64,000 nt of DNA from DSPP01 sp964607165 (GTDB taxonomy: Bacteria; Zixibacteria; MSB-5A5; DSPP01), in contig CAZSIT010000004.1 in NCBI GenBank assembly GCA_964607165.1, positions 58,438 through 122,437 of the forward strand, in the 5' to 3' direction. The position numbers and the translations under genes were made by a program. Under the pieces are notes generated by a model. It did no database searches. It saw only the letters and a program-made list of their open reading frames with translations, and was not told the origin of the DNA. How positions within the stretch are numbered: position 1 is the stretch's first letter; every line of letters begins with the position of its first letter. This document shows, piece after piece, positions 48,556-57,547 of this stretch.

Positions 48556-49617
48556 GTGAAAATCCTTTATTTGGCGCATTCCGGCAGTCCGCACACCCAA
48601 AAGTGGGTGCGGCATTTCGTCAAACGGGGAGATGAAGTGCATATCGCCAGTTTGGTTAACACGCCCATCGAGGGAGCAACTGTTCATCCGTTCTGTCGGC
48701 CTATTGGAACGAAATTGGACTATTTTGTAAACATCTGGCGAATTAAAAAGCTCGTCAAAGAACTTCAGCCGGATATTTTGCATGCTCATTATGCGACCAG
48801 CTATGGTTTTTTGGGGGCGCTATCCAATTATCATCCCTACATAGTCTCAACTTGGGGGATGGACGTTTTAGGTTTTCCGGAAACTTCCTCCTTGCATCGC
48901 CGGCTTTTAATCTGGAATTTGGCGAAGGCCGATGCGGTTTGCGCCACCAGCCGCCAGTTAGGAAAAGCGACTGTTTCTTATCTGAAAGATGGGAAAAAAT
49001 CTATTATCACACCTTTCGGGATTGACTTATCCGTTTTCAAGCCAGTTGAGCAGGACAAAAAGGATTCTTTAACTATTGGGATAGTTAAAAGTTTGGAGCC
49101 GAAGTATGGAATAGAATTTCTTATTCGGGCTTTTGCCAAAATTAAAGATGTCAGACCAAATTTGCATCTACTGATTGTCGGAAGTGGATTTTTACGTAAA
49201 GAACTGGAAAATTTGGTTATTCGGCTGGAAATTGCCAAGCAAACTCAATTTGCCGGTCGAGTGCCGCACCCACAGGTTCCCCGTTGGCTGAATCAAATTG
49301 ACATTTTTGTCAACCCATCCGTACACGAGTCGGAAACATTCGGCGTAGCCGTTTTGGAAGCTTCGGCTTGTGAATTGCCGGTCATTACCAGCAACATAGG
49401 CGGGTTGCCGGAGGTCGTACGGGATGGAGTGACCGGTTTTTTGACGCCGCCGAAGGATGTTGACGCATTAGCAGAGAAGTTGGAAGCCTTAATAAAGGAT
49501 GCCGGCTTGCGCCAGAAAATGGGAAAAGCGGGGCGGGAGTTTGTGAAGAAGCATTACGATTGGAACGAGAATGCTAAAATTATGGAGAACCTGTATGACT
49601 CACTGGTCAAAAAGTGA
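48556..49617 (+). CDS. Glycosyltransferase family 4
   Basis: 353 aa from a GTG at 48556 (VKILYLAHSGSPHTQKWVRH). GT-B fold: HAHYATSYGFLG and STWGMDVLGFPE in the acceptor half, then SLEPKYGIEFLIRAFA, VPRWLNQIDIFVNPSVHES and the donor site ETFGVAVLEASACELPVIT. It is not part of a visible sugar operon; its neighbours are a tRNA and an MBL hydrolase. The start is only 10 bases after the tRNA-Gly, so it may be expressed from the tRNA promoter. It converges on the MBL gene with an 11-base overlap. Confidence 0.88.
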   Translation: MKILYLAHSGSPHTQKWVRHFVKRGDEVHIASLVNTPIEGATVHPFCRPIGTKLDYFVNIWRIKKLVKELQPDILHAHYATSYGFLGALSNYHPYIVSTWGMDVLGFPETSSLHRRLLIWNLAKADAVCATSRQLGKATVSYLKDGKKSIITPFGIDLSVFKPVEQDKKDSLTIGIVKSLEPKYGIEFLIRAFAKIKDVRPNLHLLIVGSGFLRKELENLVIRLEIAKQTQFAGRVPHPQVPRWLNQIDIFVNPSVHESETFGVAVLEASACELPVITSNIGGLPEVVRDGVTGFLTPPKDVDALAEKLEALIKDAGLRQKMGKAGREFVKKHYDWNENAKIMENLYDSLVKK

Positions 49618-50377
49618 CCGCCATCCCGTCAAAGGCCACACGGCAATCCAGACCTAATTTTTGGCCAAAAGCTTCCCATTTCTCCTTGACGTCAAAGTCC
49701 TTCTGTGCCAAGTGAGTTAAGATAACTTTTTTTACTTTGCGCTCGGAGCAAAAGGTAAGCAGAGATTCAATGGGGAGATGCAACCCCTCCGTCAACAGCA
49801 AATCTATCCCTTGAGGTAAGTCCTTCAAATCATCCAAATCAAACAGGTCTCCGGAGTAGTACAAGCGCTTACCTTTGATGTCGAAATGAAACGAAAAACT
49901 CTGCATCCGGTTGTAATAGCGGGGGGAAGGCAGTACCACGCGGTAGCCGGAAAGGTGGCGGTTGGCAAAAGCGCTTATGGTAAAATCTGCAAACTCCTTT
50001 TTCCAGTTCTTCTCGATGGGAATAAACTGTATTCCGAACGGAAGTTTTTCCTCAAACAGATAACATAAATCTAAGTATTGACGAATTCCCAAGCGGGCTT
50101 CTTCGGGAAGAAAAATGGAAAGCTTATCCTTCCGTCCCAACAAATAAACCATCTGCAAGAAAAGCGGCAAGCCGGCGATATGGTCGGGATGCGTATGAGA
50201 AAGGAAAATCGTTCCTATTGAAAGAGGATTCTTGCCGAGTTGTAGAATGGAGCGGCTCATTCCTTCGCCGCAGTCTAAAAGATAAATTCCCGAATCGGTT
50301 TCTAAAAGGTAAGCAGAGCTGTTACGGTCGGCAACCGGCGAGCCGGGAGCACAACCCAAAACGGTCAGCACAGGCAT
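49607..50377 (-). CDS. MBL-fold metallohydrolase, RNase Z-like
   Basis: 256 aa. Metal-binding motif SHTHPDHIAGLPLFLQ, Asp in YYSGDLFDLDD and His in VILTHLAQKDF; LLDCGEG precedes. The layout follows RNase Z-type beta-lactamase-fold enzymes, which process tRNA 3' ends, but the exosite arm is not obvious, so a related phosphodiesterase is possible. Two bases separate it from the UPF0158 gene, so the three minus-strand genes form one unit. Confidence 0.85.
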   Translation of the reverse strand: MPVLTVLGCAPGSPVADRNSSAYLLETDSGIYLLDCGEGMSRSILQLGKNPLSIGTIFLSHTHPDHIAGLPLFLQMVYLLGRKDKLSIFLPEEARLGIRQYLDLCYLFEEKLPFGIQFIPIEKNWKKEFADFTISAFANRHLSGYRVVLPSPRYYNRMQSFSFHFDIKGKRLYYSGDLFDLDDLKDLPQGIDLLLTEGLHLPIESLLTFCSERKVKKVILTHLAQKDFDVKEKWEAFGQKLGLDCRVAFDGMAVTF

Positions 50378-50379
50378 TT

Positions 50380-50814
50380 TCAGACCAGTTCGAGCGTCAG
50401 CCCTTCGCTTTTGAGTTTTACGGCCAATTCTTCGAGGTATTTTTCCCGCAAGAAACTTTTCCAGCGTTTCATTTCTTCGGGATATTCGAAGAAAATTTCG
50501 TTTAACTTGAAGCGGGCGAACTTTTGCCTGAGCAATTCCTCTAATTGGCTTTTAAGGCCGACATTCTCGCTTTTTTGGGCAAATAATCTGATTAGTTCCT
50601 TTAAAGAAGTCTCGGTATGTTTAGGAAGAGGAATGAAATTCGTTCGTTTAGCCAAATCGTGAGAGACAAAGTCGTAATCTTCCTGGCCGGCGATGGAGCG
50701 CGTGACGGTCTTTCTGATTTTGCCGGTGTTTAAGTCCAGGTAAAAATGGGCTTCCGGTTCGGCGGAAGACAAAGCCAAGTCCAAATCCTTTTTGTCGATT
50801 AATATCTTCTTCAC
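50380..50814 (-). CDS. UPF0158-family protein, stand-alone
   Basis: 144 aa from the GTG at 50814, whose GTGA overlaps the aldolase stop. The UPF0158 layout is visible: ILIDKKDLDLALSSAEPEA, HFYLDLNTGKIRK, and a C-terminal FFEYPEEMKRWKSFLREKYLEELAVKLKSEG that mirrors the end of the UPF0158 domain fused to the aldolase upstream. The molecular function of this family is unknown. The side-by-side fused and free copies are a local duplication. Confidence 0.7.
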   Translation of the reverse strand: MKKILIDKKDLDLALSSAEPEAHFYLDLNTGKIRKTVTRSIAGQEDYDFVSHDLAKRTNFIPLPKHTETSLKELIRLFAQKSENVGLKSQLEELLRQKFARFKLNEIFFEYPEEMKRWKSFLREKYLEELAVKLKSEGLTLELV

Positions 50815-52331
50815 GGCATCTCTAAAACAATTTGATTGGCCTCCAGCCACTCTTTGACGCGATTTTCATCCCGTTCGCGGGAGAAGGTAAACCAGTTTCG
50901 CCGTTCTTCGGGATAGGCCAGCAAGACGTCCTTGAAGCGGCGGAAGGCTCCTTTTCCCTCGACCGCGGCGGTCAATTTTTCTTTCAGCAATTGATCTTGA
51001 ACCGTTTCTATAAAATCAACCAAATCCTGATACCCTTGACGGCTCGGTTTTTTGGGAAGCAGGGCAAACTGCTCGGAAAAGCCGTAAATTTCCCCCCTTT
51101 CGCTCTCCGGGCTTTCCGGGGTCAAAAGTTGAATTTCCCCCGTTTCCAAAGAAAGGTAATATTCATCTTCCGCACGGCTATCGGAAAAGGCCAAAATCAA
51201 ATCGGATACATCAATCCGGACCCGCCGGATTGGCTGTCCGTTGCCTTCCAGCTTTTCAGAAGGGGCAGTCGAAGAAATCGAAGCTACAGGAACCCGAATA
51301 GGCTCAAAAATCTGTTGGAAAGCGGAAAGGGCTGTATCAATATCCTGGCGGTTGACGTCCAGGTGACACACCGCGCGGAAACGAGTGGGGCCAAAAGGAA
51401 CTGCCCAGACGCCAAACTCTTTGAGGCGGGCAATTACTTCCGGCACCGTTTTGCCGGATTCTTTCACGTCAGCAATAACAATGTTGGTCTGCACGGTGTC
51501 CAAATCGATGCGCAGGCCGGAAAGATTAGCTAAGCCTAAGGCCAAATACTTGGCATTGGAATGGTCTTCTGCCAGGCGGGAAAAATTATGCTCGAGCGCA
51601 TATAGACCGGCGGCCGCCAGAATGCCGGTCTGCCGCATCCCGCCACCGAAAAGCTTGCGTACTTTACGAGCTTTGGCGATAATTTCCCTGCTGCCAACGA
51701 CCATAGAGCCAATCGGACAACCCAACCCTTTGGAAAGACAGGACATCGCCGTATCAAAGGGCGCGGCCCAGTCGGAAAGAGGAATCCCGGTGGCTACGGA
51801 AGCATTCCAAAGCCGGGCGCCGTCTAAGTGCATTTTCAGCTGACGGATAACGGCAACCTGCTTTATTCTTTTTATCTCATCCAATGACCAAATCGTTCCC
51901 CCGGCTCGGAGGTGCGTGTTTTCCAGAGCCACGAGACGAGTGGGAGGCAGATGCAGGTCAGAGCCGCGGACGTGAGCCTCGATTTGAGCCGCGCTAAGCT
52001 GACCTTTTTCTCCTATCAACGGATGAACCAAAAGGCCGGACAAAGCCGCCGGTGCCCCCACTTCGTAATTGAAAATGTGCGAATCGGCATCCAGCAAAAC
52101 CTCATCCCCCGGATTGCCCAAAACCTTTAAGGAAATCTGGTTTCCCATCGTGCCCGAAGGGACAAAAACCGAAGCTTCTTTGCCAAAAAGTTCAGCCACC
52201 CTTGTTTCCAAGGCCTGAACGGTGGGATCGTCGCCGAATACATCGTCTCCCACCTCGGCTTCGTACATCGCTTTTTTCATTCCTTCGGAGGGACGGGTAA
52301 CCGTGTCGGAGCGTAAATCAATGATTTTCAT
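50811..52331 (-). CDS. Threonine aldolase fused to a UPF0158 domain
   Basis: 506 aa. Residues ~1-345 are a low-specificity threonine aldolase: DLRSDTVTRPSEGMKKAM, the PLP-site Lys in MSCLSKGLGCPIGSM and FGGGMRQTGILAAAGLYAL. It cleaves threonine to glycine and acetaldehyde. Residues ~370-506 are a UPF0158 domain (RVRIDVSDLILAFSDS, YYLSLETGEIQLL, GKGAFRRFKDVLLAYPEERR). No stop or frameshift lies between them. The gene is followed, with a GTGA overlap, by a free UPF0158 gene. Confidence 0.9.
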   Translation of the reverse strand: MKIIDLRSDTVTRPSEGMKKAMYEAEVGDDVFGDDPTVQALETRVAELFGKEASVFVPSGTMGNQISLKVLGNPGDEVLLDADSHIFNYEVGAPAALSGLLVHPLIGEKGQLSAAQIEAHVRGSDLHLPPTRLVALENTHLRAGGTIWSLDEIKRIKQVAVIRQLKMHLDGARLWNASVATGIPLSDWAAPFDTAMSCLSKGLGCPIGSMVVGSREIIAKARKVRKLFGGGMRQTGILAAAGLYALEHNFSRLAEDHSNAKYLALGLANLSGLRIDLDTVQTNIVIADVKESGKTVPEVIARLKEFGVWAVPFGPTRFRAVCHLDVNRQDIDTALSAFQQIFEPIRVPVASISSTAPSEKLEGNGQPIRRVRIDVSDLILAFSDSRAEDEYYLSLETGEIQLLTPESPESERGEIYGFSEQFALLPKKPSRQGYQDLVDFIETVQDQLLKEKLTAAVEGKGAFRRFKDVLLAYPEERRNWFTFSRERDENRVKEWLEANQIVLEMP

Positions 52332-52450
52332 TTTAACCTCTTGTCTTTGCTATGCGCCAAAATACGTTTTTGCTCTTACTCTTTTTATGCCAACCAACCG
52401 CCCCACCCAACCCCAACATTAAAAATATACTTGGATTGAAGAAAAAACAA

Positions 52451-52478
52451 AACCCCCACGACTTTTGCCGTGGGGGTT
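52451..52478 (-). terminator. Rho-independent terminator after cspA
   Basis: AACCCCCACG (52451) pairs with CGTGGGGGTT (52478), loop of eight bases. On the minus strand the stem is followed by TTTTGTTTTTTC. It lies just downstream of the cold-shock gene. Confidence 0.85.
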
Positions 52479-52496
52479 CTGCTTATTTTCCAGCTA

Positions 52497-52703
52497 CTAC
52501 AACTTCATTACGTTGGTAGCCTGCTTCCCTTTTTCACTCGCCCTAACTTCGTACTCCACCTCTTCTCCTTCCGCCAACGTCCTAAACCCTTTTCCCTGTA
52601 TTTCCGTGAAATGGACATACAGCTCTTCTCCCTCCTGATTGGTTATAAAGCCATACCCCCGAGCCTCGTTAAACCATTTGACTCTACCTTTGACCACGGC
52701 CAA
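52497..52703 (-). CDS. cspA: Cold-shock domain protein
   Basis: 68 aa, a single cold-shock domain: GRVKWFNEARGYGFITNQEG contains RNP1 (GYGFI), and LYVHFTEIQGKGF contains RNP2 (VHF). It binds single-stranded RNA/DNA and opens mRNA structure. An AGGAGG-type site precedes the ATG, and a strong terminator follows, so it is expressed alone. Confidence 0.95.
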   Translation of the reverse strand: MAVVKGRVKWFNEARGYGFITNQEGEELYVHFTEIQGKGFRTLAEGEEVEYEVRASEKGKQATNVMKL

Positions 52704-52828
52704 ACCTCCTGTTTTTGTTTTGAGTTGCGGGTTTCAGGAACCACTTCCTTCACTAACATAAAATTTAAGACAATTTTGCGACTTGTCAAGCAAAATCGGT
52801 TTCTCTTAACTCATTTTAGGCCAACGGC

Positions 52829-53413
52829 TTAATTGAGCAGCGCCAAAAAGCCGCCGGTCGCCAGAGGGACGGTAAGGTTATCGTCAAAGGGAACCGGCAA
52901 AATTTCGACGCCTGCGGCAATTAAAGCCGCCAGAAGTTTATTGAGCATCGGAATACCGGGGATACAAAAAGAAACACCGACGGCTGCCAACAAAAAAGCC
53001 AAACTCCCCTCCCAACTTTTCCCTCCAATTTTATGTTTGCCAAACTTGCGGCCTACTAAAGCGGCCGCTACGTCACCCAACAACATATAGGACAAGGACA
53101 AAGCCGCCACTTCCCGCGGGAAAAACAAAACCATCAAAACCGACGCAATTAAAAGATAGGTGGAGCCGGAAAGGGCTCCTTTTTCTTTGGGGCGAAAAAG
53201 AGCCGCCACTTCCCGCCACCATTTTAATTGGAGCGAAGAAAAGTGACGGAAGAGGTCGACCCCTAACGAACCAACCAAAGCAACCGCCAAAATTAGGATG
53301 ACCGTTTTTCTGGGCAAAAACCAAATGGCCAGCGGAATCCAGAGAGAGGAGAGATGAATTAACTTACGCTTGACCTCTACCGGATACGGGATTTCAGCGT
53401 CTGCTTGAGTCAA
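52829..53413 (-). CDS. CTP-dependent lipid kinase / phosphatidate cytidylyltransferase-like membrane protein
   Basis: 194 aa with about six membrane segments. The family motif is EVKRKLIHLSSLWIPLAIW near the N-terminus and GDVAAALVGRKFGKHKIGGKSWEGSLAF in the C-terminal half. This combination is that of DGK1/SEC59/VTE5-type CTP-dependent kinases of dolichol, phytol or diacylglycerol rather than of CdsA. The lipid substrate is unknown. Its start overlaps the end of the PPIase gene by 20 bases. Confidence 0.75.
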   Translation of the reverse strand: MTQADAEIPYPVEVKRKLIHLSSLWIPLAIWFLPRKTVILILAVALVGSLGVDLFRHFSSLQLKWWREVAALFRPKEKGALSGSTYLLIASVLMVLFFPREVAALSLSYMLLGDVAAALVGRKFGKHKIGGKSWEGSLAFLLAAVGVSFCIPGIPMLNKLLAALIAAGVEILPVPFDDNLTVPLATGGFLALLN

Positions 53414-55172
53414 AAAATTTATCGACTGCCGATTTTTTCTCTAAAAGCGGGTCTTTAATCCGTCTCAGTACTCTTTCTTCGACCTTAATGGTGCGGCCTT
53501 CCCGCAAAGAGGTTTCCCACTTCTGCCTATGTTCGTCCTGTTTAGCCTTTTGCAATAGCCCCATAATCTTTGAGCGAACCGATTCAAAAGAAAGGTCCGG
53601 TTTACGCCCCGCCACGCGAATCAAATGATAGCCCCATTCTGTTTTCACCGGTTGACTTACCGTATATAAGGCCAACGTTTCGGCGACCGCAAAGAACGTC
53701 TTTGGCATTGCCGGCGGAGAGATAAAGCCCAAATCAAAAGCTTCCTCTCCGATGTCCGGTTCTCCGGAATAGTACTTTTTAGCCAATGCGGCGAAGTCGT
53801 CATTTTTGGAAAGCTCCTGCCGCGCCCGGAGGGCCTCTTGTTCGGTTTTGAACACTATTTGTTGAACGTTGACCGATAGCGTTTCTTTTTGGGCGAACTC
53901 ACTGTAACGCTCACGGTAATAATTTCTCACCTCTTCATCGGTTGGGCGGTAATCGATGGCGGCTTCCCGGCTGGCGCGGGAAAGTTTTTCGCCCTGGTAA
54001 ATCTGGTCCTTCTTCTTTAAATAAGCCTCGCTGGCGGGAATTCCGATGTCCGCGCTGGCCCGGCGCACCAAAAGAGGGTTTATAAGGTTTTTCAGAACCG
54101 CTATTTTCTGATCCCGGGTAATTTCCTTTCCATGAGACGCTTGATGGGCTAAAAAAAGCTGCCCGCCAAAACTGCCGGACCAAACCGTATCGCCATAGAC
54201 GGAAGCGGCGGCCCAAAGCTTTTCCGTTCTCAAAATCGAATCGGGCTTGTTCAATGTTTCTTCATTAAAAACCACCCCGGCTTTTTGTTGAATGCTGTCC
54301 AGGTAGGCGTAGGCCCGCTTGGTCATTTTTTCATTGCGGATTTGGGTGGTAATGACCTCCTTCAGAGAGTCGGAAAGCGGCGCCAGTCCAGCCGGCTGTT
54401 TGGCCGTTACCTTTATAATGTGGTAGCCGAATTGGGTTTTAACCGGCCGGGACATTTCTCCCGGCTTGAGATTGAAGACGGCCGAATCAAATTCACGCAC
54501 CATAATCCCCCGGCCGAATCTATCCAGCCGGCCGCCCCGGATGGCGGATGCCCCATCCTGCGACCATAAACGGGCCAACGAATCAAAGGGGAAACCGCCG
54601 ACGGCCATTCTATGGATTGAATCGACTATAGCCAGGGCTTTTTTATCCGTATCGGCCCACCAGCCGCTTTGTCGTTGGGCAATCGTTAAACGATTGGTAT
54701 CCTTCACGGGACTGATTAAAATATGACTCGCCTCCACCCATTCGTTTAACTTGTACTCCTCCGGATGCTTGGCGTAGCGGTCTGCGATTTCATCTTCCGC
54801 AACGGAAACCCCGGCCGCTATCTCCCGGTTGAAAAGTTCCCTTGCCTCAAACTGCGCAAGGAGGTAATTCGCCTGACCCACAAAAGCGGTATCATTTTCC
54901 AGCGGTATTTTCTGGGCATAGACCGTCGTCAAATAGCCGTTTATCAATTGCTCAAGAGCTATCTGCTTGCGCTGCGCCAGGTTTTTATCGGGATTGGCGG
55001 GTGATATCTCAACCAGTTTCTTTTGGAATGTTTCCACGGATATAACATACGTGTCCACCTGGGCTACGATATCGGTCGGCTTGGGCGCTGCCGGAGCGGC
55101 GGAAAAGCGTCCCAGTATGAAAGCAACGGTAAAGAAAGAGAAAAAGATAAGCTGCACGGCAAACCTACGCAT
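53394..55172 (-). CDS. Periplasmic peptidyl-prolyl isomerase with two parvulin domains (SurA/PpiD-like)
   Basis: 592 aa from the ATG at 55172, preceded by AAGGAGG at 6-base spacing. An N-terminal membrane anchor (FFSFFTVAFILG) precedes a helical SurA-N-like chaperone region. The first parvulin domain is at ~130-265 (GGRLDRFGRGIMVREFDSAVF ... TQFGYHIIKV in outline) and the second at ~415-525 (LGFISPPAMPKTFF ... TEWGYHLIRV). It folds outer-membrane proteins in the periplasm. It follows the PorV-like barrel gene by 25 bases, a fitting partner. Confidence 0.88.
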   Translation of the reverse strand: MRRFAVQLIFFSFFTVAFILGRFSAAPAAPKPTDIVAQVDTYVISVETFQKKLVEISPANPDKNLAQRKQIALEQLINGYLTTVYAQKIPLENDTAFVGQANYLLAQFEARELFNREIAAGVSVAEDEIADRYAKHPEEYKLNEWVEASHILISPVKDTNRLTIAQRQSGWWADTDKKALAIVDSIHRMAVGGFPFDSLARLWSQDGASAIRGGRLDRFGRGIMVREFDSAVFNLKPGEMSRPVKTQFGYHIIKVTAKQPAGLAPLSDSLKEVITTQIRNEKMTKRAYAYLDSIQQKAGVVFNEETLNKPDSILRTEKLWAAASVYGDTVWSGSFGGQLFLAHQASHGKEITRDQKIAVLKNLINPLLVRRASADIGIPASEAYLKKKDQIYQGEKLSRASREAAIDYRPTDEEVRNYYRERYSEFAQKETLSVNVQQIVFKTEQEALRARQELSKNDDFAALAKKYYSGEPDIGEEAFDLGFISPPAMPKTFFAVAETLALYTVSQPVKTEWGYHLIRVAGRKPDLSFESVRSKIMGLLQKAKQDEHRQKWETSLREGRTIKVEERVLRRIKDPLLEKKSAVDKFFDSSRR

Positions 55173-55197
55173 CCATAACCTCCTTAAAATCTCAAGA

Positions 55198-56145
55198 CTA
55201 AAATTCAATTCCCAACGACAATCGATAACTATTATCCAAAGCCGGGTGGGTCAAAAAAGCAAAATCGACTTTCACCGGGTGAATTTTTATCCCGCCTCCG
55301 GCGGTAAAATTTCCAGAGTCAAAGCCGGCGCGGACAAAACCCTTTTGCAGGTAACCAATTTCGAGGCCGTAATGATTATCCGCAGAAATCGAGCCTTGAT
55401 AATATTGCGCCTCCGCTTTCCTGCCTTCAAAGCGCAGGTCGGTGCCAAAAGCCCCCAAAAAAGTAAAATCGCTATAATTATACGTATAGCTGGAGCCCAA
55501 TTTAACCGTTGGAGTAATGGTTTCTTTCCTGCCCGTGTTATAGGCTAACAGGGTCGACGTAAAATCGGTCACTGTGACCCCCACCCACCAGTTTGTTTTG
55601 GGATGCCACAATCCGCCAATATCGGCTCCGATGCCCTTGGCCGAATTATCCACAATCGAACGATAAATGAGCTTCACGGTCGCACCCCAATATAAATTTT
55701 CTCCTTTAGCCTGTCCATACGTTGCCAGGAAGGCATAATCCCCATGTCCTTTCACTTTTACCACGTAGGGCCGATTCTGATCCCCGATTGCCGTCGTATC
55801 CGGGAGCTTGGTCACTTTAATGCCGCCACCCCCCAAACGAATCGCGGAAAAGATAAGTCCGAATTTCTCGTTGGGCAAACCGATTGCCAGATAATCGTGA
55901 TTCAAAAGCGAACCGAAGGTCTCCGCGTGCATAAAAACGCCTTCCCGGGAAGTCAGCCGTGCCGCCCCGGCCGGATTCCACCACGCGGCCGTGGCATCAT
56001 CCACAACAGAAACAAAAGCCCCACCCATACCCAAACCCCTGGCCCCAACCCCTAAACTTAAAAATTCACCGGCAAACTTGGTGGCGAATACATCCAAACA
56101 GGCAAGAACGGATAAAAAGAACGAGAACAGCAGCCGGAGCATCAC
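55198..56145 (-). CDS. PorV/PorQ-like outer-membrane barrel
   Basis: 315 aa. Signal peptide (MLRLLFSFFLSVLACLDVFA), then the family signature FLSLGVGARGLGMGGAFVSV, DDATAAWWNPAGAARL and FMHAETFGSLLNHDYLAIG. The C-terminus NSYRLSLGIEF ends in Phe as outer-membrane barrels do. PorV-type proteins work with the type IX secretion machine in Bacteroidetes; in this lineage a simpler transport role is also possible. A strong hairpin with T-run on both strands lies at 56182-56213, between it and the next gene upstream. Confidence 0.87.
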   Translation of the reverse strand: MMLRLLFSFFLSVLACLDVFATKFAGEFLSLGVGARGLGMGGAFVSVVDDATAAWWNPAGAARLTSREGVFMHAETFGSLLNHDYLAIGLPNEKFGLIFSAIRLGGGGIKVTKLPDTTAIGDQNRPYVVKVKGHGDYAFLATYGQAKGENLYWGATVKLIYRSIVDNSAKGIGADIGGLWHPKTNWWVGVTVTDFTSTLLAYNTGRKETITPTVKLGSSYTYNYSDFTFLGAFGTDLRFEGRKAEAQYYQGSISADNHYGLEIGYLQKGFVRAGFDSGNFTAGGGIKIHPVKVDFAFLTHPALDNSYRLSLGIEF

Positions 56146-56181
56146 AAGAAAAATCTAATGACTTAAAGTTTCCTGTCAACA

Positions 56182-56213
56182 AAAAAAAGCGGAGCTTTTG
56201 CTCCGCTTTTTTT
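56182..56213. terminator. Bidirectional Rho-independent terminator
   Basis: AAAAAAAGCGGAGC (56182) pairs perfectly with GCTCCGCTTTTTTT (56213) around TTTT. It ends the transcript of the metal-binding protein gene. Confidence 0.9.
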
Positions 56214-56228
56214 GAATGGTCAATAAAT

Positions 56229-56699
56229 TTAGGTGCCCGATTTCTTGGCCGCCTTGCAGCAGGCGCCATTGGTGGCGGTCACTTCCTTGACTTTGGCTGC
56301 ATCCTGGGTGACCTTGCTGTCCGCCGTCTTCACTTGCACCACCGTAAAACCGGTCGCGTTCACCGCCTGTACGATGTTTTCCTCGGTAAGACTTGCGGCG
56401 TTGTAGGTAACCTGCGCATTCTTGCGGGTGTAGCTGACTTTGGCCGCGCACACGCCATCCAATCCAGTCAAAGCCGCCTGAACGGCCTCTCTGCAGTTGG
56501 GGCAATGCATACCATCAATTGAAAGCTTGACGGTTTTCATAGCACAAGCCGAGGCCTGTTCGGTTTTTCCCTCACAAGCCGCCGACGCAGAGGTTGCCTT
56601 AGCCTTGCTGGCACAACACCCCGGACCGGCAATTGCCGAACCGGCTACAAACAGAGCCAAAACCATCAACCCGGCCGTGGCCGCTAAAACTTTTTTCAC
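56229..56699 (-). CDS. Exported HMA-domain metal-binding protein
   Basis: 156 aa from the GTG at 56699, chosen because GGAAGGAGG lies 5 bases upstream and a signal peptide follows (KKVLAATAGLMVLALFVAG). A heavy-metal-associated domain has the ligand motif GMHCPNC, and extra Cys pairs (GPGCCASK, GACCKA) flank it. It probably binds copper or another soft metal in the periplasm. The upstream ATG candidates start inside the ribosome site. A terminator follows. Confidence 0.82.
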   Translation of the reverse strand: MKKVLAATAGLMVLALFVAGSAIAGPGCCASKAKATSASAACEGKTEQASACAMKTVKLSIDGMHCPNCREAVQAALTGLDGVCAAKVSYTRKNAQVTYNAASLTEENIVQAVNATGFTVVQVKTADSKVTQDAAKVKEVTATNGACCKAAKKSGT

Positions 56700-56821
56700 A
56701 CTTTCCTCCTTCCGGTTCATGTTTATACTTTTCCCCTCAAACATTCACAATATAATTCATTATCTCCACAAAGCAAGACTTTTTCATTCTCTTTTTTTGC
56801 CTCATCCAACTTCGAAGAAGC

Positions 56822-57424
56822 TTACGAAGCCGGGGCCGGACTCCCTTCCAAAAGTGGCTTAAGCTTGGCCTCAAGAAACTCTTTCGGTTTATACCCGATT
56901 ACTTTCTCCACAATCTTGCCATTGCGGTCAATTATAAAGGTTGTAGGGAATCCCCAAATTCCACCAAAAAGCTTGTCCACCTCCGCGTTTCCCAAAAGCA
57001 CGGGGTAGTTCATCTGGTTGGCCTTAACAAAGGGAGGCACCACGCTTTCCGCATTTTCATCCATCGCAATAGCCAAGATTTCAAAGCCCTTATCCTTATT
57101 TTCAGCATACAGCTCGTTTAGATGGGGGATTGCTGTCCGGCAGGGGCCGCACCAGGTAGCCCAGAAATCCACCAGCACCACTTTGCCCTTGTAGTCCGAC
57201 AACGAAACCGAACGATTTTCGACGTCCGGCAAGGTGAAATTGAAAGTTGGCTGACTGGTCGTAGGGGAGGGCTCGGGTTGGCTTGTAGCGTTCCCCGCTT
57301 TTTGAGTTTGACTCAAGGAGGTCAAGGAGGCTGATTCCCCCGCTTCCTTTTTTCCGCCGCAGGAAACGGCGCCGGCTGCGACCACAGCCAGGGTCAAAAA
57401 ACTAAAAACGCTTCGTTTCATCAT
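56822..57424 (-). CDS. TlpA/ResA-like thioredoxin lipoprotein
   Basis: 200 aa. Lipoprotein signal (VFSFLTLAVVAAGAVSCGG), a Ser/Thr/Gln-rich linker, then a thioredoxin fold with the active site ATWCGPCRTAIPHLNELY and cis-Pro in GFPTTFIIDRNG. It reduces disulfides or carries electrons in the periplasm, for example in cytochrome maturation. It lies between the HMA protein and another thioredoxin-fold gene, suggesting a periplasmic redox/metal cluster. Confidence 0.88.
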   Translation of the reverse strand: MMKRSVFSFLTLAVVAAGAVSCGGKKEAGESASLTSLSQTQKAGNATSQPEPSPTTSQPTFNFTLPDVENRSVSLSDYKGKVVLVDFWATWCGPCRTAIPHLNELYAENKDKGFEILAIAMDENAESVVPPFVKANQMNYPVLLGNAEVDKLFGGIWGFPTTFIIDRNGKIVEKVIGYKPKEFLEAKLKPLLEGSPAPAS

Positions 57425-57469
57425 ACCCCCCTTTAACCGCTAAAGCCATCCAAATGTTCCAAAATTAAA

Positions 57470-57547
57470 AAAACTACCGCTGCTTGCCAAACACGAGAGG
57501 GGGGTTGAGGGAAACTCGGCTTGGCTTGGGATAACAGCGGTAGTTTT
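57470..57547 (-). terminator. Long hairpin overlapping the stop of the thioredoxin-like gene
   Basis: AAAACTACCGCTG (57470-57482) and CAGCGGTAGTTTT (57535-57547) are perfect inverted repeats 52 bases apart, with an inner GCCAA/TTGGC stem. The A/T ends make it terminator-like, but the loop is long; it could also control entry into the tlpA-like gene. Confidence 0.5.
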
